From positions 1,364,001 through 1,428,000 of the forward strand of contig JAUTDP010000002.1 in NCBI GenBank assembly GCA_033439795.1: a DNA stretch of 64,000 nt, written 5' to 3'. Both the position numbers and the translations under genes were made by a program. The first letter of the stretch is position 1. Each line of letters starts with the position of its first letter. The notes beneath the pieces were generated by a model, which searched no databases, had not been told where the DNA came from, and was given only the letters and a program-made list of their open reading frames with translations. Shown one piece after another: positions 12,501 through 24,331 of the stretch. The stretch is from Sordaria brevicollis (lineage: Eukaryota; Ascomycota; Sordariomycetes; Sordariales; Sordariaceae).

Positions 12501-13316
12501 TCCAGCGGCCGCCCTACCCGACCGAACCTCACCCGCAGGACACCACCGCAGGAGAGCGACTCACCCGGGCGCGCTGCAAGCCTGCCACCGACGGCTCACG
12601 GAGCAGCTGAGGCACACACACGAACGTTTAACGTTAACGGGGGGCACAACGGGCCAACATCCAGCGCCACGTGTGTTGGCTGGCGGGGGAACATCCTCCA
12701 GTGAAAACCAACGAGAAACGAGAGCACCTTTCAGGTCCCATCAGGCAAACACCAATTCGACACCAGAGCTCTCTTCAGTTCGGTTTCCATCCGCTCGTGT
12801 CAGCCCGTTACAATTTTTCCAATTCCTCCTCCCATGTCCGGCCGTTGAACCGAATCGCTTGTCTTGTCAACACATCCTGGAATTTTGTACTCAAGTCAGC
12901 ATCCAGTCAGCATTACCTAGGGCCGAACCAGCGTCAGTTTGCAGTTTGCAGATTTGTGCCTCCAAACAACCGATATACCATAACTCGTTCCGGTACTGGA
13001 CTCGCCAGCCAGAGGTCGCGCGACACCGACGCCGACGCCGACGCCGACGCCCATTCGGACACCTCCGCAAACAGGAAGATCGCCCCGAGATCCAAGCAAC
13101 CCACGTGGCCTATCGAGGTCCAGCAATTGCGCCATTCACCAACGCCCGTCCGAGTTGTCATCACCGGTATCCCCGAGTCTCGACGGCGGCAGAGAGGCGT
13201 CGCCGAAAAAGACACGGGCGTTGTGGTGCGACACGACAATTCGGCCCCAAGTTGACAGGTCGTTGGTTGTCAAACGAGAAGGGGGGGAAAACAGCGACCG
13301 CGGGGACAAGGTGAAA
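9570..13316. other. 3.7-kb gene-free stretch upstream of xylanase and methyltransferase
   Basis: Two divergent promoters must lie at its ends (xylanase on the left, methyltransferase on the right). Open frames of 100-210 codons occur on both strands, notably around 10.6-11.2k and 12.7-13.3k, but none shows a recognisable domain or splice-consistent extension. A short GACGCC tandem repeat lies near 13028-13051. The right end probably contains a long 5' leader of the methyltransferase. Confidence 0.45.
9674..9681 (-). promoter_or_regulatory. TATA-like box of the GH10 xylanase
   Basis: The minus strand reads TATTTAAA, about 105 bp upstream of the xylanase ATG. Position and sequence fit a TATA element; it is not proven. 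Confidence 0.45.
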
Positions 13317-15902
13317 ATGGCTGAAGCTCCGGGGGGAGAGGGGAGCGGGAAGGGGAAGGGAAAGGGGAAGCGACCATATTCAGACGATCAGTACAACCAG
13401 GAACCACCGAGTCCAGTGCTCAATCAACAATCAACTCAGCAGTTGTACCACCAGTATCCTTCGTTTCAATCACCGCCACCACCACCACAAGCGCCATCAC
13501 AGCATTCGCGATCGAGTACTCTGCAATCACCATTGCAATCGCCTTTGCCGCTCCCGTTTCCATCTTCATCTTCTTTGCCAAACTTGCCAGCTTTGGCCCC
13601 CAAACCGGCCCCTGCTCCAGTACCAGAGCGAGCACAGACGTATCCGAACCAACTACCAACAGTAAGGAGCGCATCACCAACGCGAACATCGACGACGCGC
13701 CTGCCAACACCAGCCTCGCCAACCCCCTTACCGCCACGATTAGTTCCACCACAACCGACACGGTCAAAGACTGCGCCAAGTGTTCCGACAGACGTCTATG
13801 CTCAACATACGCACCAGTATTACGAGCCCTTCCGCGACGACCAAGCCATTGAAGCTGCCATATCAGAACAACAGAAACAGCAAGTATCGACGTCAGTTGC
13901 CTCGGCTTCCTCCTCATCAACACAGCCTACTTCCTCCCACGTGTACACCCCGGTTTCCGTATCGGCAGCGTCAACTTCGTCGTATGTGCCGGCAGCAACA
14001 GAAGTCGAAGGCTTGGCCCCAAATAGTCCAGCTTATGCCCGTCATGTCGCGAATAACGACCCGGAGAGAGAGGCCATGTTGTCGGGCGACCACATCACCA
14101 GCGAGCAGTTTTCAGCAGGGCTGAGTGTAAGTGAGCAAAGGGTAATTTTCCTGGACTTCCCTCATGGGTGAACAAGATCATGGCGGCGCAAGGAGTTAGC
14201 AAGTGCTGGTAGCAGACCCAAATGGGAAGCGGCTCGATGAACGCAGCGCAGAAAAAGGGACGATTGCTGAAAATATACCCCCGAAATTCAGGTGGACTCC
14301 GACGCAGACTCTGCAATGGGCGACGTAACAGGACAGTAAGTGGAAATAGCGTTTGTTTTTTTTTCTGTCCCATGCCCCCGCTCTCCCACATATCCTTCCC
14401 TCCACCCTAGGTTTCACCGCTGGCGGGACGCGAACGGCTATCTGACAGTGTTGCCTTCTTTGTGCACCCCGCTTTTACAGACTGTCGACATCCTCGTTAC
14501 GATCCAGCATTTACGACTACGTTGAAGAACATGGGAGGACGTTCCACAAGTACAAGCAGGGCAGTAAGTGTCTCGGGTGCAACCTTTCACGTGGACGGGA
14601 ACTGACCTTGGACCGGCAGAGTACTGGATGCCCAATGACAAAGTTAGTGTTACGTTTAGTCTTTTCTTGAGGGGCACGAACGGGAGCTGACCGTGAGTTT
14701 TGCGTTAAAAGATGGAGCAGGACCGATTAGGTACGTTTCAACTTGGGAGGTCAGTAGTCCCGGAGAAATGGTCTCAGAATGCTAATATTTCACAATGGCA
14801 GATCTCCAACATGCTGTGTTTATGAGCCTATTGAAGGGGAAGTTCGGGTTAGCGCCAATAATCAACCCACAGGCAGTCCTCGATGTTGGCACAGGTAAGG
14901 GCATCAGGCCCCAGCTTACACAAGCTTATACTGACGCAGAGTAACAGGGACGGGTATATGGGCTATCGAGTTCGGTAAGCTGAGAACATGCCCAGTTCGA
15001 CACCTCATAGGGATCCACTAACAGGTGTTGCACTTAGCAATAAAAAATCCAGCAGCTCACATAGTAGGGACCGACCTAAGTCCCATACAGCCCGAATAGT
15101 AAGTAGAGATGTTCCACTCGAGAATGGCCCTGACATTTCGAATGCACCATCAACAAGCTAACTTCGTCATTGACTAGTGTACCTCCCAACTGCCATTTCG
15201 AAGTCGACGACGCCGAAGACGAGTGGATTTTCTCGCAGCAGTTCGACTACGTCCACCTCCGATTAATGTTCCACGCGTTCAAATCCCACAAAGATGTTAT
15301 GAAGTCGGCCTACGACCAGCTGAAGCCCGGTGGCTGGATGGAGTGGCAGGACTACTACCCCCACATACAGTCTCTGGACAACACAATAGCTGGCACAGCC
15401 CTCGAACGCTGGACGCGGATGTATGTCGAGGGTGGCCAGCGACTCGGGAGAGACATGCTAGCGCCGAGAAGGTACAAGGAGTGGATGGAAGAAACCGGCT
15501 TCGTCAATGTGGTCGAAGAGAAGCTTGTGATACCGGGCAACCCGTGGCCCAAGGGGAAAGATCAGAAAGTTATGGGCATCTGGCAGATGACGAACTTCCT
15601 CGAGGGGTTGCATGCTGTGAGCATGACCATTTTCACCAAAGGATTGGGGATGTCACCAGAGCAGGTGGAAGTGTTTTTGGTGGATGTGAGGAAGGATATC
15701 CGGAACCTGCAGATTCACTTTTACTTTTTGACGTAGGTCTTTGTTCATTCTCTTTAACCTCTCGAGTCCCCCAAGGGCTCCGGGATGAAACCGAGCCTCC
15801 GATACTGACATCATCCTCTCCAGATACGTGGTCTACGGACAAAAACCACCGATACCCAATTACGCACGATCACACCGGTCATCACGGTCGGCGGCTACAT
15901 AA
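13317..15902 (+). CDS. LaeA-like SAM-dependent methyltransferase with long disordered N-terminus
   Basis: Class I methyltransferase of the LaeA/UMTA type, a family that includes a regulator of secondary metabolism and development in ascomycetes. Ten exons: 13317-14126, 14292-14335, 14481-14563, 14620-14642, 14712-14730, 14802-14894, 14948-14974, 15038-15098, 15178-15732 and 15824-15902, giving 597 aa. About the first 270 residues are Gly/Lys then Pro/Ser/Gln-rich and look disordered. Then come RSSIYDYVEEHGRTFHKY (typical of the family), motif I VLDVGTGTGIWAIEF, VGTDLSPIQPE, FDYVHLRLMF and LKPGGWMEWQD. The C-terminus YVVYGQKP is typical of the group. An in-frame ATG at 13155 could extend the N-terminus; MAEAP at 13317 is preferred as the more family-like start. 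Which paralogue this is (LaeA itself or a relative) cannot be decided here. Confidence 0.9.
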
Positions 15903-18900
15903 ACAACGACAGCGTCTGAAGATGACGCGTTACACAGTCTATAATCAGAGAGTTGACGATGATGGTGGTGGGGGATGGAACGTAGAGGGGCAAAACGACA
16001 TGGGCAGGCGGCTTTTTGAAACACACTCTTGGACACTCGTTGAAGTCATCAGATACCACACATATACCACACACACAGAACCAGGCAGGGCCGGGAATGG
16101 AAACTCACAGCAAGGAATCATCAGACGGGGGCGCCAAACGTGCAACTTTCAAAGCAAAGGGAGCGAAAGCGTGTTTTTCTTCTGCACCTTTACGGCAGAA
16201 CATAGTACTGATATCTACACTATCTTGTACCACGGGAAGTCAGGTCTGCGTCGGCGGGTCGAAGGGACATTGGATTACAAACAAAAATATTGTGGGCTGA
16301 TCAATACTTCCCATTCCAATTCTTTTTGCTGTGATCTTCCATGACGACGGGAAGACCGTCAGGCCACCAAGAATAACCAACATCTACTGCACACGGTCAC
16401 CAATGCTACCCTTAACCGCAACGACCGAAAAGACGACTAGGGTCAGAAACACCACGCGTTTTGGACAACATTATGTTGAGGCTGAGTGACGCCCATTAGC
16501 AAACCTAGATTTATAACTCTCTATGTGTAAACTGACAATTGCCAAGGGCAACTCCAAATGATGATGGCGCTGATATCATAAGTTGTAAGGAGCTTTGTGG
16601 CGCTTTTAGGTTGTTTCTTAATGCGACCGCCATGGTAACCGTACCATACCTCTATGCATTTGCTTTAAGATTTGCCGATCTCGAAATATCACTACTTGGA
16701 GGTTAAAAAAGAAAGGCCTGAGGGTCAAAGCTGAGAAACCGGAAAGTGAAATGCAAGTCATTTCAAGATCTCACTCGAGATGGGATCGAGATGGGATGTT
16801 GTGATGCGAGTGTTCGAACGACTGGGGAAGGAAGCGGACGAGAGCACGTGGGAATTAGGGAGAACTCTTGGGAGGGTCCACTAACGGTCATTTTATGAAC
16901 CCCTTTTTCATCTCAATAGTGTCGAGGTGCGTCGTGTGGAAAGCTTAACAGCAAACGGCTTGTGAGAACGGATGAAAGTGTTAGTGTTGGCCGTCAAGGT
17001 ACCCCGGGTGCATCTGGACATCGGTCACGTTTGAACGTCACCTCCAGGCCCCAGGTCCTGGGCAACTCCGGGGACTTCCAAGAGGCATGCTCTACAACTG
17101 CAACCAATCACCACCCGGGAATAACCTCATCAGGAACTCTTGAGTCCTCTGTGATGAGCGCTGCCCCTGTGGCGGTACTTGGATGTTCATGGAGGTGTCG
17201 TCTTTCACAGCACGTTTTCTTGGGTCTTGGCGAGGGTCCTGGCTGTGTGGATCCCCTGGCGGATTTGGCTTTCATCTTAGGACCCCACTCCTCTCCACTC
17301 CACCCACTCACTGAATTCGATGTCCAGTTCGATTGCAAGTGAGTTTGAGAGCTCGGAAGACAGCGAGTGCCGGGCGACAATGCGACTCACGAAACAGGAC
17401 TGGGGAAAGAATCAAGGAAAACACGGAAAGGATGGCATAATAGCTTTTTGGGTAGAGGCAAGGCGGCTTCAAAAGAGTTGAGGAGCCATGAGTATACCTC
17501 CAGTGATCAAAAGTTCAAGTGTTCTTCGCTATCAGTTTATCAGTCCATCAACCCCCGGGGGTCGGAGCACTTCCTTCCCTTCTGGTGCAGTGGTCTTGAG
17601 GTTCGCTCTCGGGCAGTTTGGCAGTTCTCCAGCTGTTCCTGTCAGAAGGGAAAGCGTCACCAAATAGACACACGGGCTGGAGACAGTGACGCCGCCTTCC
17701 CCGAATTTTCAATTCGAAGAAATCCAAATCCAAATCCATTCCTCTTTCATCCACTCACATTCGATCGCCTTGCGACTTTCTGTCCCGACTTCTCTACCAT
17801 CCCAATCCACGGCACCCAAACACGCCAGCCACATGTAACGCGACGACACGGCTTCGGCACACAGCACGCTACCAGTACCATAGTCATTTCCAGCTAATAA
17901 GCGACCATTGACCACTCAAAGCCCGCCGTTATGTGTCACTCAAAGCAAAGACAACCGCCTCCCAGTTCAGTGTAACAGCCGCACCCTGCACACCATTCGA
18001 CAGAGAGCCAGAGACATTACACTATTGTGCACATTGGCACACCTTGCACGAATCCCGTCTCGAGATCAGGATCCCATCCCACATCGGCTGTCCGCCCCCA
18101 TCGTCGACTCAAGACGTACGACATCAGCTATCAGCTATCAGGGACCACCCAGGAGTCTCAGGACACTTCCCCAAGCCTTTCCCAGTGACGCGCAATTACA
18201 CGGCGGCGTCCACAAACCCGAAGAGAAAAGAGCTAGTACCGGCAGAAACAGGGGCACAACGCCAATCCGTACCTAATCCATCGTCGAAACCCGCGAGCCA
18301 TTCCATTGGCCGACCCGAAAAGAAATTCAGAGCGGCAGAGGTGTTGCTACGCTACACTAGCAAAGAGAAAAAAAAAAAAAAAATTCAAATCGCTACCCCC
18401 TCCCAAAAGCAAAACCGCTCCGATTGTCTGGAGCCCTCCATCGGGACGGGCGACCAACAAGGAGCACGGAATAACACCCGAAGGCTGTCCTATCGAAAAG
18501 GAAAAGGAAAAAGCAAATTGTGGAAAGGGAAGCCTTGTGAAAATCCAAAAGGGCCAAGCCGAGAGGAGGAGGAGGAAAAGTGAGAGAAAGCACCATCCGC
18601 ATCTGATCTCTCACTCTTTCTAGGAACAACACCTGAAGCATAACCTCACCAGGCAGTGCGAATAACGACTAGGGCTGACTTGAAAAAGGTACCACTCTGC
18701 TGTGCTGCGTAACCCCCAATCTGGCTTGCATCTCCCGTTGTTGCCCAATCCCACCACGCCGTGCCCTCTGCTTCCCCTTGCTGTCCCCCTGCTGTTTCCA
18801 TCTGGCTACCCCCTGGTTTTACCAAAGCTACCTCTACCATAGGCCCAGGGCAGCCAAGGAGTGTGCTCGCCCACTCTCGCCGTCCTTGTACGGCCGGCTA

Positions 18901-19043
18901 CCTTGGCGCCGACGTGAAGCCAAGTTCGACACACGGTACAGTCCCCAGGCTAATGGTTACAGTAGAGCAAAGTTCAGTGAGCACCTCCATATTTTCAAGG
19001 GTAGGGGAGTGGCCGACTTGGCTTCCCCTTTCGACACTTAGCG
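15903..19043. other. 3.1-kb intergenic region, probable long leader of the MIT protein
   Basis: No gene is supported. A 16-nt A run lies at 18368-18383. Open frames at 17908-18583 are low-complexity and have no domain. The right part is pyrimidine-rich and may be an upstream-ORF-containing 5' leader of the next gene. Confidence 0.4.
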
Positions 19044-22000
19044 ATGCCCTTGCCCCATTTTACCATAGCAGCACCTCCACCAGCACCCGCACCCGCACCC
19101 GCGACCTCGACCTCGACCTCGTCCAAGACCCCGACCTCGTCCAACAACCCTGGGTCTGCGTCAGCCCCCGACATCTCCTCTGCCCGGACGCCGCCCGCGA
19201 CCGTCACCACTTTTGCCGGTTCTGCTTCATACACGTCGCCGTCGCCGCGAACACGGCTGCCGGACCGGGACTTGATCAGCCCCGGTTTACGGAACCCCTA
19301 TCCCCAGGGGCAGAGACCTGACCGACCTCCGCCACCACAACAGCACGCCGAGCGCTTCGGTACTGTTACTGTGCCCAGCGCCGCCGAACATACGCAACCG
19401 ACCTTCAGCCCCTTTCCAGCCGACCTTCTTCCACCGTCTGCGGTAGCCCAGTTGACCTCCAAGGTCTCGACCGACTCGCGACCGTCCACAGACATTTTGG
19501 AATCTTTCAATGAACCGCAGCTCCACGGGCCTTTATCTCCCGACTCGAACAAAGGCTTAAAACCCCCGTCGCATAAGCGTGGTCATTCGCGATCTGGTAG
19601 CTCGAGCAGCATAGGCGAACGTCTTAGGAGTCTCAATCGCTGGTCTGTCTCGTCCACGTCAAGTAAAGGCTCAAACGGTGGTGGTTCCAGCTGGCGCATT
19701 GGAAAGGATAGTGGAAAAAAGAGGGAAGACTCACCAGGTGGAAAGTCACACAAGCGCCGACCGTCGACTTCAGAAATCTCTCCGCGGTCTGTTAGCCATC
19801 TCCGAGGCCGCAGTGATTCACCCCTGCTTCATCCGATCCCGCCCTTACCTAGCCTGCCGCGAATTTCAGCCGGACCTTCGTTGGAAGAGGAATTTCGGCA
19901 CCAGGCCAGTGAAATTGGGAGGCAATCACCGACACCACCCAGGCGGTATTATCTTAGGCCGCCTCCCGACGACAACACCACGTTCTGGGATGGTGCTCCG
20001 CAGATACCAGAAGATACACCAGGATCGTTGCCACGGTCACGCCAAGCAGAGGGGCTGCTACCTCCTGCCGAACTTGCGCCGGACCATATGATGCCCCCAT
20101 ACACACAGAACGGCGACCCCCGAGGGCAATCGCGAGGGAGGTCGCATGGCGGAAGGCCAAGTACCGATTCGACGTCGGACCGGAATCGAGACCGAGACCG
20201 AGACCGCGCTCGCCGGGCAAGGCCTCCGTCGCAAAAGGCAATGCTTTCTGACGCTTTGGCCAAGGCAAACGCTGCTGTACAACTTGACAATGCGCAAGCT
20301 TTCGAGGAGGCCAGGTTGGCCTACACAGAAGCTTGCCAACTATTGCAGAAGGTATTGGAGAGAACTTCGACAGAGGAGGATCGCAGGAAGTTAGAAGCCA
20401 TTGTAGGTGATTCGCGCTCTACTGCTGTTTTTAAGCGTAACTTGAGCTTTGAAGCACTGACCAACCATGTGAACAGCACCAAACCTATGTGGGAAGAATT
20501 GATGAGCTCAACGAGATCCTGGGGAATACTTTGGATGAATCTTTACTTCCACCGGAACCCAGAAGCTACGATGATGATGATCGAGGATATCTGCGTGCTC
20601 AGGCTTATCATGCAGAAGTGTCCGATGACGAGCCAATGCTCTCTACTTACACCCGAGAACGTAGCCGTACCCGGGAGCCTAACTTGTCTGTTCAGACTCA
20701 GTTCAGGCGACAACCACCATCCGGAAGACCTCCAGCACCACCTACACTAACGCTCCAAACCCCAGGAGGATCCAATGGACCTACTTCCTACCTTAGCGAA
20801 CAATACTCTCTACAGTCTTCCTTTTCGAAGGCACGGCAAAACAACAAGGCTTCGAATCTGCGGCCACCAATGGACAATGCTTACATGCCACCGCCGCTTT
20901 CACCTCGCAGGCCTCTTTCACCCGCTCAACCACCACCGCCTCCACCAGCGCCCGAGAAAGATGTGCCGCGTCAACAAGTATTCCGACCTGATTATTCCAT
21001 GTCTGGCGCTCAAGCTGCGCCAAGGAATCACAACCATCAAAATGGTCACCAGAGAGATCCCAGTCATGAGTCGATATCATGGCTTGACCCTATCGAGGAA
21101 TCTGGTGGGTCTAGCGCATCTTCCGTACACTCACGATCATCATCGACAGGAGTACGAAGGAAGCATATTCGGGCACCCAGCGGCGATACGGAAGCCGAGT
21201 TTGATGCTGCGTTGGACGATGCCATAGAAGCTGCATATGACGAAGGGTTTGAACCAGAGCCTCAGTACTATAGAGACGGGGCCAATACTGCTACGGGAGG
21301 CTCATACAACAGGAGAGATAGGGTACGGGATGAGGAAAGGGATGCGCTTGAACTGGCGAACGAAAGGGAGAGAAAACTACGATTGCAACAACAGTTGGAA
21401 GATGAGGAGTACCGAAAGAGAGGCTGGACAGGGCACGATGACTTCTATGACGAGGGCAATGACTCGGAAGAGGAGGAAAGATTCCTGGAGGAAATGACGA
21501 ATGGGTACCAAATCGAGGACTTCGCGTTTGGACAGGGACATAAGAAACCGGTTCCTCGAGAGTCCGATTCCAGTGGGGTGACAAATCGCACATGGCATAG
21601 CTCTACAGGGTCAAACCAAAATGCGTCGTCAACAATGCTTACTACGGTGAGTGAGAGCCCGAGGAGCCATCCTGAACCCAAGGGCCCGCTACCACCATTG
21701 CCGCCTCCGCCAGCGCACGCCTTGCCGCAGCTGCCTGATCGACCACCAGGAACTTCTGGGTCTGGGGCTTCGAACCAGAGCGTGCGACAGCGACGTCTGT
21801 CTGGGCAAAACATGAAGCAGCTGAAGATTGAGACAACCAAGCTTGCTCAGCCGGGACCAACGACGGCCGGGCCAGCATTTCCACCACAGCAACCGCGGTC
21901 CAACAATTACATTGTGCAGCAAAGACAAGCCTTGTCTGCCGGTCCTCACCGCACTGCCAATCCGCTTGCCGCCCGGCGGGTGGTGTCCCCATCTCCCGGC

Positions 22001-23323
22001 GAAGGGGGAGCCCCACCTCTGCCTACCAGTCACTTGCAAGACGACCAGCCGCCTCGGTCTGGTTCTCCCTCCATTGGCCGGCCAGGCCTGAGAAAGAACT
22101 TCTCCTCATCAAGCTTGCGGAGCGCCAAATCGCATCGCAACCTTTCCGTATCGCATATTGACGACGTGGGGGATATGTCACCTGGCACTCCTGTCAGCAA
22201 CCAGTTTGGCATTAGTGGCTCGACAACGCGCCTTCCAACGATCCCATCCATGCCGACACCGATGGCTGGAACATTCCGCGAGAGGTCGGACACGGCTGCC
22301 GGAACCGCGGGCATGTACCTGTTTGATGCCGAGTTCCATTCGGCCAACGATCCCATGTCACCGAACGGCATGCTTGCCGACGCGCCTGCACCACTCGAGC
22401 CTTGCCCCAGCGATGTTCTGCTCCGGCCGTTCTGGCTCATGCGCTGTCTGTACCAAACCCTCTGCCACCCACGCGGTGGCTACATCAGCAACAAGCTCTT
22501 CGTCCCACGCGACGTGTGGAGAGTGAAGGGTGTGAAGCTCAAGTACATCGAAGAGAAGATCTCGCAATGCGATCTGATGACCGCCGCGTTGCAGAAGCTC
22601 GCTAGAGTCGACACCTGCGACGCGGATGCCGTGTTGGAAGAGATGCAAGCTCTCGAGACTGTGATCGAGTCCGTTGAGAAGTTCCTCGTCAAGAAGCTCG
22701 GCGCCAGCGAAGTCGGACCCCACGCCACCTCATTCAAAGACCCGATTCACACGGATGACTCGTCCATGCCACGATCAGCCAGCGTTAGCGCGAAGACCAG
22801 CGCCTTCTCATGGAGAAGGTTGCGCAGCAAGAACAGCTCGGCCAACCTAGTCAGTCTAGGCAAGGGCAGCAGCGCGGGTGGTACAAGCGGCAGCGTTGCC
22901 TCAACTCCCATTGAGGGTACAGGGAAGGACATCATCTGCCCTAGTCTGCCGATGACGACGCACCCTACGAACCGACCGATGAAGAGGGATGTCGGCAATG
23001 TGCTTTTCCAGGGGCCTAATGCAAATTATATGAGCTCGTTGGCGAGATTGTTTGATGCGGCTCAGTTAGTTGGTAAGTATTTCTGTCTTTTCCTCCTTTC
23101 TGATGATGGGAATGCTAACAAGGGGATGATGACAGACCAAATCGCTCGCCAAGTCGAGGACCCAGGCCTTAGACACGCCGACAAGACGCAGGTGGGACTC
23201 GAGCTCAGCACTAGGCATGCGGCGGAATTCTTTGCGCTTTATATCTGTCGGTTCGTACTGTCGGATCTGACGCTGATGTTGGACAAGTTCTTGAAGAGGG
23301 GAAGCGAGTGGGTGCTTGTCTAA
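19044..23323 (+). CDS. Large MIT-domain protein (1380 aa), otherwise disordered
   Basis: Exons 19044-20402, 20477-23072 and 23136-23323. The N-terminal 395 residues are Pro/Ser/Arg-rich and probably disordered. An MIT-type three-helix segment follows at about 398-470 (AKANAAVQLDNAQAFEEARLAY..., joined across the first intron to HQTYVGRIDELNEILG). MIT domains in other proteins bind ESCRT-III tails, which would suggest endosomal or membrane-remodelling work; that is inference. Residues 470-1100 are again disordered, with acidic and coiled stretches near 780-850. A conserved-looking folded C-terminal region (PSDVLLRPFWLMRCLYQTLC... to the end) has no name I can give. The start is the first ATG of the open frame; a longer leader or extra 5' exon is possible. 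Confidence 0.8.
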
Positions 23324-24331
23324 AGAGATGGAGTATAGATGAATGGAAGAATTCAAAAGGGTTGGCACAATGGGAGGAGAGATATGCCAGGTTCAGTTCG
23401 ATTGGGAGGAAATGGGATATGGATGGGTCGGATGGATCACGGAATGGAAACAAACTGGATGAAATGGGTGGTTGGTGAAAGGTTTGGTGATGGCAAGCGA
23501 AGGAAGCCCCGGCTGGCTTCGTGGACATATGCGTTTTTTTCGCCGTTGCTGTTGTTTTTTTTCTTCTTGATACCTATACTGTACTGTCTGAAATGTTATA
23601 CATAATCATGAGGAAAGAAAGACAAAGAGCAAAAAATATGGGATAAAGAAACGCTTTGAGAAGGCATTGGTGATGGGAGATGGGTGGGAACTGGCGAGTG
23701 AGGTGTGGTCAGGGTCAATGATGGTCATGATCAGGACCTGGGCACGTATGCTGAGGAGAGTGGAGGAAGATGAGAGCTCTAGCTACGAGGCGGATGGTGG
23801 AAGAAAGCAGCATCATAGAGTGGTATATGACTGTTCATGTAAAGCGGTGCTTGAGTGCGTTTGCATTAGACGTATCAAAAGGAAATAAAGACGTTCATAG
23901 AGCAGTTTCTCCCGGTTACGATGTTGACTCAGTTTGGTGGCTTGTTTATATCTGTCCCAGCGTTCAGTCGTTGACTCGTTGAGGAGGTCGGTTTAACAGC
24001 CAGACGATGTACAAATACCTTTGAGTATAATTGGCTCCCGCTTATTGTGCGCTTACAACTTGCGAGCCGAGGTACTTGTACTTTGAGCTCTAGACCCTGT
24101 CGACCATCAGGGTCCGATAAGATAAGAGCTCGGGGAATTTTGGAGCGGGACGAATTTTGGGATCCCGCTTCGGCGGCAGCGTCCAGAGGATTCGCAGTGG
24201 GCCACTGTACATTATCACAGGCCCATCTTTCTCCTCCAGCTCCCAAGTGTCAAGTCGCGATTCGTTTTGCGACCAGTTTATACAAATCCCTTTCAACCAC
24301 ACTCGTTCATGACCCGGTGACATCCAATTGA
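23324..24331. other. Intergenic region between MIT protein and Guf1
   Basis: Contains the MIT-gene 3' flank, with a T-rich stretch at 23536-23570, and the Guf1 promoter. The open frames here have no family resemblance. No repeats or RNA genes seen. Confidence 0.45.

Noticed and set aside
13028..13051. GACGCC hexamer repeat as a possible functional element
   Set aside because: About four copies in a non-coding leader; best explained as a simple microsatellite.
17908..18583. Possible small gene of 122-216 codons upstream of the MIT gene
   Set aside because: Overlapping frames in two phases, simple-sequence runs (including 16 A) and no family resemblance; more likely leader sequence.
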